Numbered from the stretch's first letter, positions 33,620 to 43,579 are shown. The stretch: DNA of 64,000 nucleotides from Alkaliphilus sp. B6464 (GCF_018141165.1 NZ_CP058558.1:186001-250000); one strand, 5' to 3'. Notes: generated by a model from the sequence alone, not told the origin. A program made the numbers and translations.

Positions 33620-36586
33620 TTATTTAGGATTGTTGATAACTTCAGTTTTTATCTTTGTTTCAGGAATTACATCAAAATATACTTTTTTTGTATGAGTATC
33701 ACTTGGGTAATATCCCCCTACTGTCAAATAAACATCAACATATTCTTGGTTTCTTAATCTACCACCATCTCGGTTTGATGTTGCAGGTGTACCATAAGGA
33801 GGTATATATGCTTTCCACCACATAATTTCTGTTGATGGGGTTGCATAATCCTGTGGACCCTTCTCTTTTCCATAGTAATAATTCATATAATCATATGTTC
33901 TTCCACTATTTGCTGAATATATACCATTTACTTTTCTTTCAACAGCATCATCTATCCATTTAGGTGAATCCATATTCATAATTGAATAATCTGCTCTTTC
34001 TTCCGTTAAACCGTAAGTATCTATTAAGATATCGAATCTTGTTGCCCTTGGAACCTTATTATTCATCTGTGATGGCTCTATCCAAGGATCAGATATTCTT
34101 ACAAGTCTATACTCGGAAGATGTTGACCATGTTTCATTACCTGCTCTATCTTTTTGATAAACATGTATCCACCAAGAACCCGGTTGAGTTATATGCACAT
34201 TAAAGTTACTATATCCTTCTTGTCTTTCAGGTGTTGTTGCTGATACATTCCTCATTCCTGAATTATTATAGGGACTGTTGTTAAGCACATATCTTGTTTC
34301 TACAACTCCTGATAAATTATCTCCAACTGTTACTGTTACTGTTAAATCATCATCAATATAACTTCTATTATCGCTAGAGAATCTTGCATCATATGGATTT
34401 GTTTTATCAATAAGATATTCACGATATTTAACCTGTGTCATCTTATTTTGTGCTGTATCTTCTGCATCAACCTCTATCTCATATATACCATCTTGAGACA
34501 TAATAGCAGTTTGAGTATCATCCGTTGAACGGTGATTATAATAAGTAGTTACTATAGGTCTATTATAATAACTCTTATCAATCACTCTAAAAAAACTACT
34601 GTTTCTCCAAAGCCCAGATAAATTATCTGTTATTCTAATTGGAACTGTTACTGTTTGATTTGTCCAATTATGGCTTGTTGGAGAGGCACTAGCGATTACA
34701 GGTTTAGTTTTGTCTAGGTAATAAAATCCTGAATTTGAAGAATATTTGTCAGTTGGTTTACTTGTACGACCTACTGGCGGACTTCCTCCAGTCCAACTAC
34801 CATCATTAGGTGGCTGCGTACTTCCCCAATTTTGACTTTTAGGTTGCCATTCTATAATTTCTGCTTGTAGTTGAATGGCTGAAAGTTCTTGGCTAATAAT
34901 ATAAGTGCCTGAAGTTCCATTAATAGTTTGTTCAGGCAACCTCACCGATGAACCTGCTAAATTAGTTCCACTTCCCCAAACCTTTAGACTTTTAATTTCC
35001 CATATTTCTGTATATTCTCTTGAAGCATTTCCATATTCGGTAGTATACCACACCTCAGTATCCCAATCTGTACATGATCCATTCTCGTCCCTGTCAGAAC
35101 AATACGTTCGTTCGTGCCTTTTTTGATAACTATATTGACAAGATGCAGAACCATTTGCGGTCTTTGTTGTTTCCCCTGTTACAGTGACAGATACATTAAT
35201 ATCAGATTTCACCCACCCTAACCTATTACCACCTATATCAAAAGAACTGTTAGGATTAAATACTATTTCTCCTGAACCTTCTCCTGCTTCCTGATTTTGC
35301 TCTATAATAGTGACCTTATGGAGTATATATTTTTCCCCTAATGTATTTCCAGTACCGGCAGGATATTGTGTTCCATTTTTATATTTGATTATGGCTCCTA
35401 TTGCATATATTGCCCCTGCTGTTGAACCCTTTCGGTTAATCGTAGTCGTTATTCCATTCCCTATAGAACTCGGACTAAATGATGTAGAACCATTTGTTAC
35501 AGAAGGGCTATTGAATTGATACCACTCTACAGTTTGTACTAAATTGGTATCTATTCCTTTTAATTCAAGATTTATAGGATATTCAGTTACACCTGCTTGA
35601 GTCCCTGAAGGTAAAGATTTAATAACTGTACCATCAGTATAGTCCTCTCCCTCATGTTTAATAATAAAATCCCCTTCTCTAATCGGAATAATATGAACAA
35701 GTTCAATTTGATAAAGTGCAGGAATCGTAAAAGTTTGATAAAATAAAGGACCATGTGTATCATGCCATCCCCTTATAGTTCCATTCGTATAATCCGTTGG
35801 TTCAGCCTCTACATGGAAATAATGAAGAATTTCTGACGTACTATATGTTCTTGTGCTTTGTCCTCTATTAATCACTCCATCATCCTTTATATAGGAGTAA
35901 ACAGTTCCACTAGCATCATGCCATATTGCCCTTTCAAGCCATCCTGCTATAGTGCTAAATTGCCCTGCAACATAAATTGGAGAAGGATTTCTTATTCCAT
36001 ATTTACTTGATTGAACTCTTGAATCATTCCATGGATGCTTTATCCATTTCTTATCCTTTGCATGGGTTCCACTTACTGCATCAGGTGGAAAATCAGGATT
36101 TGTATATTTATCCCCGTTTATGCTGTATCCCAAATATCTGTATTTATCGTTTTTAAGTTCATTTCCCGGCACATCTTCTGGTACTCCATATGCAACAAGT
36201 CCTCTACCCGCTAATAAAAATCCATTAAGTTTTAATGTTTTTCCACTTGCAGATATAGATTCGGGTAGATTTGGAAGTTTAGATATATCAATATTAGCCC
36301 ATAATACTTCGGAAGGATTGCTTTTATTTTGTACTTTTACAGGAACTAAATTATCTTGAAGATTTGTATTCTTATTTATCGCTTCTTTCATCGTTGTGGC
36401 TGCATAACTCCAATCAACAATATATTCTGCTCCAGTTTGATCTTGTATTTTCGGAATAGTGTAAGGACTTACACCATTAGCCTGTACCTCTTTAAGTGAA
36501 CCTAAAAAACCAGTAAGGTTAAGACTTGTAAAAATCATAACAAACAACAAACATATTGCTATTTTTGTTTTAAAGAGGCTTTTCAT
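33620..36586 (-). CDS. Large secreted protein with Ig-like repeats, unknown
   Basis: 988 residues from ATG 36586 (GGGGGTGAGAG upstream). Signal peptide to about residue 36 (ends VQA). Trp/Tyr/Asn-rich N-terminal half with no recognised domain, a Cys pair region (CQYSYQKRHERTYC...GSC) near the middle, then two Ig-like repeats with ITDNLSGLW and VGDNLSGVVE cores, as in the FN3 protein at 20513. No anchor visible; likely a released or wall-associated surface protein. Own promoter and terminator. Confidence 0.6.
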   Translation of the reverse strand: MKSLFKTKIAICLLFVMIFTSLNLTGFLGSLKEVQANGVSPYTIPKIQDQTGAEYIVDWSYAATTMKEAINKNTNLQDNLVPVKVQNKSNPSEVLWANIDISKLPNLPESISASGKTLKLNGFLLAGRGLVAYGVPEDVPGNELKNDKYRYLGYSINGDKYTNPDFPPDAVSGTHAKDKKWIKHPWNDSRVQSSKYGIRNPSPIYVAGQFSTIAGWLERAIWHDASGTVYSYIKDDGVINRGQSTRTYSTSEILHYFHVEAEPTDYTNGTIRGWHDTHGPLFYQTFTIPALYQIELVHIIPIREGDFIIKHEGEDYTDGTVIKSLPSGTQAGVTEYPINLELKGIDTNLVQTVEWYQFNSPSVTNGSTSFSPSSIGNGITTTINRKGSTAGAIYAIGAIIKYKNGTQYPAGTGNTLGEKYILHKVTIIEQNQEAGEGSGEIVFNPNSSFDIGGNRLGWVKSDINVSVTVTGETTKTANGSASCQYSYQKRHERTYCSDRDENGSCTDWDTEVWYTTEYGNASREYTEIWEIKSLKVWGSGTNLAGSSVRLPEQTINGTSGTYIISQELSAIQLQAEIIEWQPKSQNWGSTQPPNDGSWTGGSPPVGRTSKPTDKYSSNSGFYYLDKTKPVIASASPTSHNWTNQTVTVPIRITDNLSGLWRNSSFFRVIDKSYYNRPIVTTYYNHRSTDDTQTAIMSQDGIYEIEVDAEDTAQNKMTQVKYREYLIDKTNPYDARFSSDNRSYIDDDLTVTVTVGDNLSGVVETRYVLNNSPYNNSGMRNVSATTPERQEGYSNFNVHITQPGSWWIHVYQKDRAGNETWSTSSEYRLVRISDPWIEPSQMNNKVPRATRFDILIDTYGLTEERADYSIMNMDSPKWIDDAVERKVNGIYSANSGRTYDYMNYYYGKEKGPQDYATPSTEIMWWKAYIPPYGTPATSNRDGGRLRNQEYVDVYLTVGGYYPSDTHTKKVYFDVIPETKIKTEVINNPK

Positions 36587-36621
36587 AATTTCTCTCACCC
36601 CCATTATTAAATTTTATGTAT

Positions 36622-36649
36622 ATTATAATTATCTCCTTTACAAAATCAA
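36622..36649 (-). promoter_or_regulatory. Promoter for the 36586 gene
   Basis: TTGATT (36649-36644), 16-bp spacer, TATAAT (36627-36622). Confidence 0.65.
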
Positions 36650-36662
36650 TTTTTTACATAAA

Positions 36663-36690
36663 AAAAGATGTAGAAGTTCTACATCTTTTA
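36663..36690 (-). terminator. Terminator of the SLH gene
   Basis: Stem AAAGATGTAG/CTACATCTTT around AAGTT, with A- and T-runs on both sides. Confidence 0.85.
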
Positions 36691-36695
36691 AATTA

Positions 36696-37925
36696 TTATT
36701 TTAAAGTTCCAATTTGAATACTTACACTTCCATTAGTATTTTCAGCAATAAAGTATTTCCTTCCTTCTAAAGTTCCTTCGTACTTCCAAACCTTATTGTC
36801 TGAAAAAACATTTTGAGAACCATATAATCCTATCATTTTATCATAAAGTTCTTGATATTTTGTTGGGAAGAAAGATTTAAGAGTTTCTTTTAAAACTTCT
36901 TTATTTTCAGTACTTGCTTGTTTGTACTCTATGTAGTAAGGATACTCTTTAGAAGCACCATCCCCATTGTACCTAAAAGCAAAAGTCATTTCAATAGCCC
37001 AATAGGCAGAGTCTTGTTTAGGTTGTAAAAAAACCGTAACAGCCTCTTGATTATTCACAATTTTAGCATATTGGCTTGATTTATTTTCAAGAATATCTAA
37101 AGTTTGATAGTAAGGTTTAATTACTTCTTTCTCTACAACATTCAAAACTTTCCCATCGTTAGTCGTAAGTTCTTTTCCATCTTTATCAACAAATTTATCT
37201 GTAGGATAAGTAGTCGTAGTTTTTTGTTCAAGTTTTGGAATAATTCTAAAGTTTTTATCCAAATATCTGTGAATCATGGCACTTGCCTCTGCTCTAGTAG
37301 CAGTATTTTGCGTTTTAAAAGTTTTATCTGGATAACCACTTATGATCCCACTTGTATAGGCTTTAAGAGCAAATGATTTAAGTGTTGATGGAATAGAGTT
37401 AAAGTCTGAAATCTGATTTTTATATGGCTCTAATTCTTCATCACTTAATCCCTTTTCCTGCATTTCCATTGCTCTAACAGTCATCCTAGAAATTTCGCCT
37501 CTAGTAATATTTCTGTCATAGTCAGCAGCAGTAAATTCACCTTGCAAAACAAGACCTAGTTCTTGAGCCTTTTCAATATACCCCATATACCATAACTCAC
37601 CTTTAGAAGCAGCCCTTACCTCTTGGGTTTTACTACTTACAACTACCTTTACAAACTCGCCAACAGTAATTGTACTATTAGGTTTAAATGTACCATCTGG
37701 ATAGCCAGAAATTAAGCCCTGTTCGGTTAATGTGTTTACATTATTAAAAAACCAGTCCGTTGATTTTACATCTTTGAAAGAATTAGGTTTTTCAGAAGTC
37801 TCTTTTACTGTAAGTACTTTTACTGCATCAGTATTAGCATTTACATTAAGAGCAGTACCTCCTATTAAACCGCCTATCATAATAGTAAATCCAACTGTAA
37901 TTGCAATAAATTTTTTCTTATTCAT
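36696..37925 (-). CDS. SLH-domain cell-wall protein
   Basis: 409 residues, ATG 37925 behind AGGAGGAATGG. Signal peptide (ends VNA). Three S-layer-homology repeats in residues about 48-230, with VKSTDWFFNNVNTLTEQGLI, ISGYPDGTFKPN and TRAEASAMIHRYL. They bind pyruvylated wall polymer. The C-terminal about 170 residues are an unrecognised alpha/beta domain. Anchored on the cell surface. Confidence 0.85.
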   Translation of the reverse strand: MNKKKFIAITVGFTIMIGGLIGGTALNVNANTDAVKVLTVKETSEKPNSFKDVKSTDWFFNNVNTLTEQGLISGYPDGTFKPNSTITVGEFVKVVVSSKTQEVRAASKGELWYMGYIEKAQELGLVLQGEFTAADYDRNITRGEISRMTVRAMEMQEKGLSDEELEPYKNQISDFNSIPSTLKSFALKAYTSGIISGYPDKTFKTQNTATRAEASAMIHRYLDKNFRIIPKLEQKTTTTYPTDKFVDKDGKELTTNDGKVLNVVEKEVIKPYYQTLDILENKSSQYAKIVNNQEAVTVFLQPKQDSAYWAIEMTFAFRYNGDGASKEYPYYIEYKQASTENKEVLKETLKSFFPTKYQELYDKMIGLYGSQNVFSDNKVWKYEGTLEGRKYFIAENTNGSVSIQIGTLK

Positions 37926-37958
37926 AAGCCATTCCTCCTATTGTTATATTCCTTCATA

Positions 37959-37986
37959 ATTTTATCAATGCTCTTATTGATTTCAA
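37959..37986 (-). promoter_or_regulatory. Promoter of the SLH gene
   Basis: TTGAAA (37986-37981), 16-bp spacer, TAAAAT (37964-37959). Confidence 0.65.
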
Positions 37987-38167
37987 GTAATTATATGTAT
38001 CGTTGACTGGCAATTCAAGTATAACTTAAATCATTTTAACACATTTTGCTAAATAAAAGTATACTTTTAATCTTTTACATTGTATACATTCTGCCTATAT
38101 CCTAGAGTAAAGAGTGATTCTTCTTTGAAAAATTAAGAAATAAATCTTTCAAGAGAACAGATTACAT

Positions 38168-38290
38168 ATGATACGGCATGAAATATTTACAAATTATATA
38201 ATAGAAATACTGAATAGCAAATTTGGAAGGTTCGATTTAAATACGACAAGAGCATTTTATAAAGGTTCTGAAATCATAGGTTTTGCTTAA
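38168..38290 (+). other. Possible decayed ORF in the 37.9-38.35 kb gap
   Basis: ATG 38168 opens 40 codons (RHEIFTNYIIEILNSKFGRF), with no ribosome site. After the TAA the same frame continues YGKTPWKDRINISF. It looks like a coding remnant of unknown origin. Otherwise I see only the SLH promoter in this gap. Confidence 0.25.
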
Positions 38291-38354
38291 TACGGAAAAA
38301 CTCCTTGGAAAGACCGAATTAACATTTCTTTTTGTGTTTTCTAAATCTTAGTAT

Positions 38355-38732
38355 TTAACCCACTCGTTCATTAATCCAATTTAATATATCTTTTTCATTC
38401 ATAGAGCCTTCTGCTGCCCCAATTCCTAAATCAATTAATTCTTGTTGAGAGTAATATATCGTTATGTTATTTATTTTAAGTAACATAATCATTGCTGCCA
38501 CACCAATTCTTTTATTTCCATCAATGAATCCAAGATTACTAATTAGACTATGTGCTATAACAGAAATTTTTTCAACAACACTCGGATACAAATCTACTCC
38601 ATCATAAGTTGCAAAAGCCCTGTCTAAAGCACTTTCAATAAGTCCTCTATCTCTTATACCAGTGCTTCCACCTGTTTCTTTAATAATCTTTTCATGAAAT
38701 AATATTATATTTTGTATATTTAAAACTCTCAT
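38355..38732 (-). CDS. doc: Doc/Fic-family toxin with altered motif
   Basis: 125 residues. The start ATG overlaps the antitoxin stop (TAATG). Fic/Doc fold: the catalytic loop HPFxDGNKR appears as LGFIDGNKRIG (67-77), so the catalytic His is Leu67. The rest (DRGLIESALDRAF, VEKISVIAHSLI, EKDILNWINE) fits death-on-curing toxins that phosphorylate EF-Tu. Without the His the protein is probably inactive or works differently. Confidence 0.8.
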   Translation of the reverse strand: MRVLNIQNIILFHEKIIKETGGSTGIRDRGLIESALDRAFATYDGVDLYPSVVEKISVIAHSLISNLGFIDGNKRIGVAAMIMLLKINNITIYYSQQELIDLGIGAAEGSMNEKDILNWINERVG

Positions 38733-38920
38733 TATTTCGCCAACTCCTCAAGAGCCTCTTTATTTTCATTAATAACACAATTCATAAGGCTTTCAAGTTC
38801 TTTCTGTTCTTTTAATTTTATGAATTCAACAAAATTGATGACTTCTCTCTTTCTTTCTTCACTTAATTGTTCAAATTCTTTAATCAATTTCTCTGCTAAA
38901 GTCATAGTATTACACTTCAT
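38732..38920 (-). CDS. Antitoxin partner of the Doc-like protein (DUF2281-like)
   Basis: 62 residues; ATG 38920 or a second ATG at 38905. Helical LAEKLIKEFEQLSEERKREV, then a Glu-rich tail. Overlap with the Doc start is typical of a two-gene toxin-antitoxin unit. Weak ribosome site. Confidence 0.6.
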   Translation of the reverse strand: MKCNTMTLAEKLIKEFEQLSEERKREVINFVEFIKLKEQKELESLMNCVINENKEALEELAK

Positions 38921-39127
38921 TTACGATTATTTTATAAAGCCCTATCTTTTGCTTATCTAGTAATATTATACCAAAAATTGAATTGTTTTTTGCCTTTTTT
39001 AAGTAGATTTCTTTTTTAATATAACGCATATAATTAAGTTCAATTTTAAAATATAGATACTTTTGTTTAATAATTTATTTGAATGGTCAGATTATATTTT
39101 TTATCTAGTAAGTAAAAAACATAAAAG

Positions 39128-39144
39128 CGTGTGTTATGTTAAAA
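39128..39144 (+). promoter_or_regulatory. Copy 4 of the TGTGTTATGTT element
   Basis: CGTGTGTTATGTTAAAA, ending 39 nt before the DUF4317 ATG; the AATCAAGA that follows also follows copy 2. Confidence 0.75.
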
Positions 39145-39183
39145 AAAGTAATCAAGAGATGAAATTCTAAGGAGGAATTTGGA

Positions 39184-40338
39184 ATGAATAAAAATGAACT
39201 GGCATACTTAAAAAAACAATTTAAACTTGATGGAACATTAGTGAGAATTAACCAAATCTATTCTGTATACATCAACGGTGATAATAGGGAGATACTTGGA
39301 AATATGTCACGTAGATTTGATGCACTAGAAGAAGAACTTGGAGAAATGCTTATTAAGAATTTTAAAAAAGCATTAACAGGACAATTCGATGTAAAACTCT
39401 TCGAGCAATCATTTAATGAAGAAAACAAGGACGATAAAGATGGCAGTTATACTATTCTAAATGATATAAGAAATACTAATACAAAAGATGATTTTGTTAA
39501 AGAATCAGATAAGTTAATTAAAAAAATAATTAAAAATTATCCATACGATAAGAGTATAGTTATTAATTGTATACAGTTCACATTCTTTAGAGAGAATGGC
39601 TCTTATGAAATGATTTTATGCACTGTAAATAAAGCCGAAAAAGGTAAATCTGAAATGATTTATGAACATGAGAATAAAGGATTTGACATTAAGAGTCAAC
39701 TAGATCCGATTGTAAACCTTAAATCTCCAATGGATGCATTTATGTATCCAGTATGGGAAAATGAAAGTATAAATAAGGATAAGGTTTTTTATTACTCCTC
39801 TAAATCACATAAAGTTAATGCTACCTTTGTATATAATATATTAAATTGTGAAATTAAATTATCTGCAAAACAGGAAAAAGAATACTTTCATAATATACTC
39901 AACTTAACTATGGGTGGAAAAATCAAACCTAATGTACTTCTTGAATTATATGAGGAAATTGCATATAGATTTATAGATGAGGAAGATGATGAATATAGAA
40001 GAATTAGCAAAGGCATACTGAATAATATTCTTACTTCTCTTGGAGCAGATATACAAAAGGATATTGAAGAATCTTTTGTAGAAACTTTAGGTGATCCAAA
40101 TTATGAATTTAAAATTGATAATATTCTTCCTGATACGAGCAAAAAATCTATTAATATTGGAAATAGTGACACCGAAATCAAAATTACTCCTAAGAGCCTT
40201 AGTAATTTAAGACAAGTTCAAAATCACAACGGAGAAATGTTTCTAGTTGTTAGATTAAACGAAAATCTGCAAACTGAAGGATTCAACTTTAATGTAGATT
40301 CAATGGATGAATTCAATAAACTTATTGGTCAAGAATAA
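39184..40338 (+). CDS. DUF4317-family protein
   Basis: 384 residues, ATG 39184 behind AAGGAGG. N-terminus NKNELAYLKKQFKLD, FKKALTGQF and FYYSSKSHK match my memory of DUF4317, a Clostridia family of unknown function. Soluble, no export signal. Preceded by the 17-bp element and followed by a terminator. Confidence 0.65.
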   Translation: MNKNELAYLKKQFKLDGTLVRINQIYSVYINGDNREILGNMSRRFDALEEELGEMLIKNFKKALTGQFDVKLFEQSFNEENKDDKDGSYTILNDIRNTNTKDDFVKESDKLIKKIIKNYPYDKSIVINCIQFTFFRENGSYEMILCTVNKAEKGKSEMIYEHENKGFDIKSQLDPIVNLKSPMDAFMYPVWENESINKDKVFYYSSKSHKVNATFVYNILNCEIKLSAKQEKEYFHNILNLTMGGKIKPNVLLELYEEIAYRFIDEEDDEYRRISKGILNNILTSLGADIQKDIEESFVETLGDPNYEFKIDNILPDTSKKSINIGNSDTEIKITPKSLSNLRQVQNHNGEMFLVVRLNENLQTEGFNFNVDSMDEFNKLIGQE

Positions 40339-40347
40339 TTTTTAACA

Positions 40348-40377
40348 AAACTCCAGTCACAATGGCTGGAGTTTCTT
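40348..40377 (+). terminator. Terminator of DUF4317
   Basis: 9-bp stem AAACTCCAG/CTGGAGTTT with 9-nt loop, then CTTATT. Confidence 0.75.
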
Positions 40378-40400
40378 ATTGATTTAATATAAATATTTCT

Positions 40401-40817
40401 CTAAATCAGAAAATCTAATAATTGATCAATTTGGTCCTTAATTTTTAGATATTCTTTATATTCGATTGACAGTAGAGCATAGCCCTCTGAATCTAAATAA
40501 GCATAAGCGAAAACTGAGTGAATAGTAATACCAAAAATATCAGCCAGTATATGTTGAAACGTTTCATAATCTTCTTGAGTATTGTATATTGCACCTATTT
40601 TTTCCAATGTTTCTTCATCAATAGCATTATCATCAAATGTTACATATAAGCCATCTGTTTCTTCATCTATACCAATAGTAAATTGTTTCCCATATGTCAA
40701 CTTAACCTCTGTTTCTCTCTCAATAATCAATTGAAACGTCTGTCCAATGTTATCAATCGCAACTTTAAAGTCTACATGTGTAGGATCTAATTTTAATGCC
40801 TTTAAAATATTATTCAT
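40401..40817 (-). CDS. Unknown acidic soluble protein
   Basis: 138 residues, ATG 40817 (ATAGGAGG upstream). Acidic, alpha/beta, no Cys or signal. No family recognised. Own promoter TTGAAA, 16 bp, TATAAT. Confidence 0.55.
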   Translation of the reverse strand: MNNILKALKLDPTHVDFKVAIDNIGQTFQLIIERETEVKLTYGKQFTIGIDEETDGLYVTFDDNAIDEETLEKIGAIYNTQEDYETFQHILADIFGITIHSVFAYAYLDSEGYALLSIEYKEYLKIKDQIDQLLDFLI

Positions 40818-40851
40818 TATTAAATACCTCCTATATCTTTAGTGGTTAAAT

Positions 40852-40879
40852 ATTATAAAAACACATATATTAGTTTCAA
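40852..40879 (-). promoter_or_regulatory. Promoter of the 40817 gene
   Basis: TTGAAA (40879-40874), 16-bp spacer, TATAAT (40857-40852). Confidence 0.65.
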
Positions 40880-40889
40880 GTAAAAGCAA

Positions 40890-40920
40890 AAGAGACCCTT
40901 GAATTATCAAGAGTCCCCTT
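40890..40920 (-). terminator. Terminator of Tad locus 2 pilin operon
   Basis: On minus, GACTCTTGA pairs with TCAAGGGTC (one T-G), loop TAAT, followed by TCTTTTG. Confidence 0.7.
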
Positions 40921-40966
40921 TAAAAAGATATATATATAAACAGCAACTCTGCTGATTGCCAACTTA

Positions 40967-41848
40967 TTAATTACCACCAGTTATATCTTCAATAATTTCA
41001 TAGTTTCCTACTTCTCCTTTTTTGTTTTTATCAATAACAATATCTTCTTTATTCATTTCGTCCTCTGTCATTGATATAACTTCAAGGATTAAATCATTCA
41101 TAGACATCTTCTTTCTTGTAATGTCATTTTCTTTATCAAGATCGGCATCTACAGGCACTTTAACTAGAGTAATTGAACCCATACCTTTCCACTTTATAAA
41201 TTCTTGAATTTGTTCTTGAGTAAGTGCAACTTCAATGGTGGTTGAAGGAGCCTCTGAACCATTTCTAATTTCCTGTGAATTTTGGTCAAGTGCTTTTAGA
41301 ATAGGTACATTTGCTAATACCTTATCTACAACAACAACTTTGTCTTTATTGATCTTGTCTGCTAATGTATATCTAATCCAAAAATCAACCCTATCACCTG
41401 ATTTAACTTGCCCCGCAAGGTTATTAATACCTTGTGCTGTATAAGTCATTCTTCTTAAATTTGTATTCTCAAAGATTTCCTCATTTTTATCAGCACCTAT
41501 ACCTCTTATCCTTGCCTTCACAATTCTTTCTCCCTTATAAATATTTTCATCTGCTTCTTTACCTTTTAAAACATCTATAAGTTGTGCTGCTTTTTTTCCA
41601 TCTAAATTAGGAATCATCACTTCCTCTTTAGTAACATACGATGGATTAAATTCATCTACTGGAATGGATCTGTATTCATACATTTCAGGTTTTATAATAC
41701 TCCCCGCTTTAATTTCTTGCAGTGCATAAGCAATCTCAATGGTTTCCTCTGGTTTTGACATATTATTAACTCCATATATCAAACCACTGATAATCATTAC
41801 TGTTATAACTAAAGCAGCAAGAGAAGCCACTACTAAACGTTTATTCAT
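40967..41848 (-). CDS. cpaB: CpaB/RcpC-like SAF-domain protein (locus 2)
   Basis: 293 residues, ATG 41848 behind GAGGGGGTG. Membrane helix about 7-29, SAF domain (EIAYALQEIKAGSIIKPEMY) and RcpC-like segment (AGQVKSGDRVDFWIRYTL). Larger than the locus 1 homologue. It comes last, after the pilins, unlike in locus 1. Confidence 0.8.
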   Translation of the reverse strand: MNKRLVVASLAALVITVMIISGLIYGVNNMSKPEETIEIAYALQEIKAGSIIKPEMYEYRSIPVDEFNPSYVTKEEVMIPNLDGKKAAQLIDVLKGKEADENIYKGERIVKARIRGIGADKNEEIFENTNLRRMTYTAQGINNLAGQVKSGDRVDFWIRYTLADKINKDKVVVVDKVLANVPILKALDQNSQEIRNGSEAPSTTIEVALTQEQIQEFIKWKGMGSITLVKVPVDADLDKENDITRKKMSMNDLILEVISMTEDEMNKEDIVIDKNKKGEVGNYEIIEDITGGN

Positions 41849-41866
41849 AGGTACACCCCCTCTAAA

Positions 41867-42538
41867 TCACTGTTTACTTCTAAAAATTGTAATATCTGTA
41901 TCTAAATGAATTGGAACTTTTGTTGTACCTTTAAAACTGTAAATTTTAGTTCCATTATATACAGTCGCCTCGATATAAACATGAACACCTGTATATGGAT
42001 TATTTTTTATATCATTATTTGGATGGGATTTATCTTGATCCCAAATATCAACAGCATTATGAACAAAGAACTCTTTAAGTTCAATTTGTTTAATATAATT
42101 TTTTTCATCATTGATAGGAACAAAAGTATTCACGCCTACTTCTTTAAGTTTAAGATTCTCCTTTAAATATTCTTTAAACCTAGCCAAAGCCTTATCTTTT
42201 TCAAGATATACTGCTTTATACCTTTGTCCTTCTGGAAAATACTCTGCCGACAAGAGATTTAAAATATTATTTCTATGATCGGAAGGTATAGTTGACGGAT
42301 TTGTAATATATGATGTTAATTGATCAGGCCTGTAATTAAGCATTGTATTCTTATCACCTTGTTCTACAACATCGTATAAGGCTAAATTTGCAGATAATGC
42401 TGCATTATGAATATTTCTTCTCTTAATATCTAAAGTCTTAGTTTCAGTAAAAACAAATAGAGATAATATGGCTGTCATAAACATAAGTATAAAAAGTAAT
42501 ATAATACCGATTCCACCTTTTCTGTTTATTTTAACCAT
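41867..42538 (-). CDS. Pilin-like minor subunit (locus 2)
   Basis: 223 residues, ATG 42538 behind CAGGAGG, overlapping the previous gene by 8 nt. NRKGGIGIILLFILMFMTAI: RKG signal with no Glu at +5, then an extracytoplasmic domain. TadE/TadG-like minor pilin. Confidence 0.6.
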   Translation of the reverse strand: MVKINRKGGIGIILLFILMFMTAILSLFVFTETKTLDIKRRNIHNAALSANLALYDVVEQGDKNTMLNYRPDQLTSYITNPSTIPSDHRNNILNLLSAEYFPEGQRYKAVYLEKDKALARFKEYLKENLKLKEVGVNTFVPINDEKNYIKQIELKEFFVHNAVDIWDQDKSHPNNDIKNNPYTGVHVYIEATVYNGTKIYSFKGTTKVPIHLDTDITIFRSKQ

Positions 42539-43007
42539 CTGAAGTCCTCCTGTTTTTAGAGATTGTTTTCAACTTAACAGCCATAATTTCTTTCCCTCTG
42601 TTTTCCTTGACAGGTACAATTCCTTTATTTAAATCCACTCTTTGAGGATAGAAGTGATACTCTGCCAGAATTTCTATATCTTCACCAAAATCAGTCTTAA
42701 CTTTTGTTGGCATGGTTTCTACATCATACTTTGTCCCATTTATTGTGATGTATATCTTTATGTATTCACCATTTTTCTTTACTAATCTGTCCGTAAGACT
42801 TTGCTTTACATCAATCATATAATTTTTTGGAATTTCGTCCTTGGTTTCACTAATTAGCAGCATATCTCTAGTATACTGATTAAGCAAATTATATCTTTCA
42901 AGGTCAAGATTGATGAAAAAATAGTGGTAAAAAATTGTGGCTAAAATAGTAACCCCTAGAATAGTTGCAAATACAGTTCCTATACCACCTTTTTTATTGT
43001 ATTTCAT
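42531..43007 (-). CDS. Pilin-like minor subunit (locus 2)
   Basis: 158 residues, ATG 43007 behind AAAGGAGTTG. NKKGGIGTVFATILGVTILA, then a domain with KIYITINGTKYDVE. DUF4320-like. It shares the KGGIG start with the next gene, whose ATG it overlaps. Confidence 0.6.
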   Translation of the reverse strand: MKYNKKGGIGTVFATILGVTILATIFYHYFFINLDLERYNLLNQYTRDMLLISETKDEIPKNYMIDVKQSLTDRLVKKNGEYIKIYITINGTKYDVETMPTKVKTDFGEDIEILAEYHFYPQRVDLNKGIVPVKENRGKEIMAVKLKTISKNRRTSDG

Positions 43008-43020
43008 TCTATCAACTCCT

Positions 43021-43191
43021 TTATGGGGTTGTGATATTAACTATTTGATTACCTAAGTTTTGAGAAGCCTTTGCATTGTCTTTCTGTAATGCTCTAAAAG
43101 AAGGCACTGCTAAAAGCACAATTACAACCATTATAATTGTAAAAGTAACACCCGATAATCCATCCCCTTTTCTATTTAAAAGTTTTTTCAT
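43021..43191 (-). CDS. Small pilin, KGDGLS type (locus 2)
   Basis: 56 residues from ATG 43191 (AAAGGGGTGATT upstream). NRKGDGLSGVTFTIIMVVIV helix and a short Asn-rich tail. Paralogue of the next gene. Confidence 0.7.
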   Translation of the reverse strand: MKKLLNRKGDGLSGVTFTIIMVVIVLLAVPSFRALQKDNAKASQNLGNQIVNITTP

Positions 43192-43300
43192 GGCAATCAC
43201 CCCTTTACTAAATGGATTATTTATCATTTGTTAAATGCCTCCACACAAAATAGAGGCATTTAGCAAATTTTTACTAGATTGAACAACTTTATAACTATTA

Positions 43301-43540
43301 TTAGTCAGCGAAACCGTTAGTCCAATCTCTTGAATTAAGATTATAGCCTGAACCAACAGAATCTTCTATACCTTCATCTGTGAAATTCTTAGTTGTAGAT
43401 GCTAAACCTTTAATAGAAGTAGTGTTATCGGATTGCATACCTCTGAAGGCAGGTACAGTTAAAAGAATAAGAATTATAAAAATGATCGAAATTACAATTG
43501 TTGAAAGGCCGTCACCTTTTCTGTTCATTAGTTTTTTCAT
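43301..43540 (-). CDS. Small pilin, KGDGLS type, promoter-proximal (locus 2)
   Basis: 79 residues, ATG 43540 behind AAGGGAGTTG. NRKGDGLSTIVISIIFIILI, then a Thr/Asp/Asn/Ser-rich tail. First gene after the best sigma-A promoter in the region; probable major subunit. Confidence 0.7.
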   Translation of the reverse strand: MKKLMNRKGDGLSTIVISIIFIILILLTVPAFRGMQSDNTTSIKGLASTTKNFTDEGIEDSVGSGYNLNSRDWTNGFAD

Positions 43541-43579
43541 GAGACATCAACTCCCTTTTTTATACTTTTTAGTTTGTAT

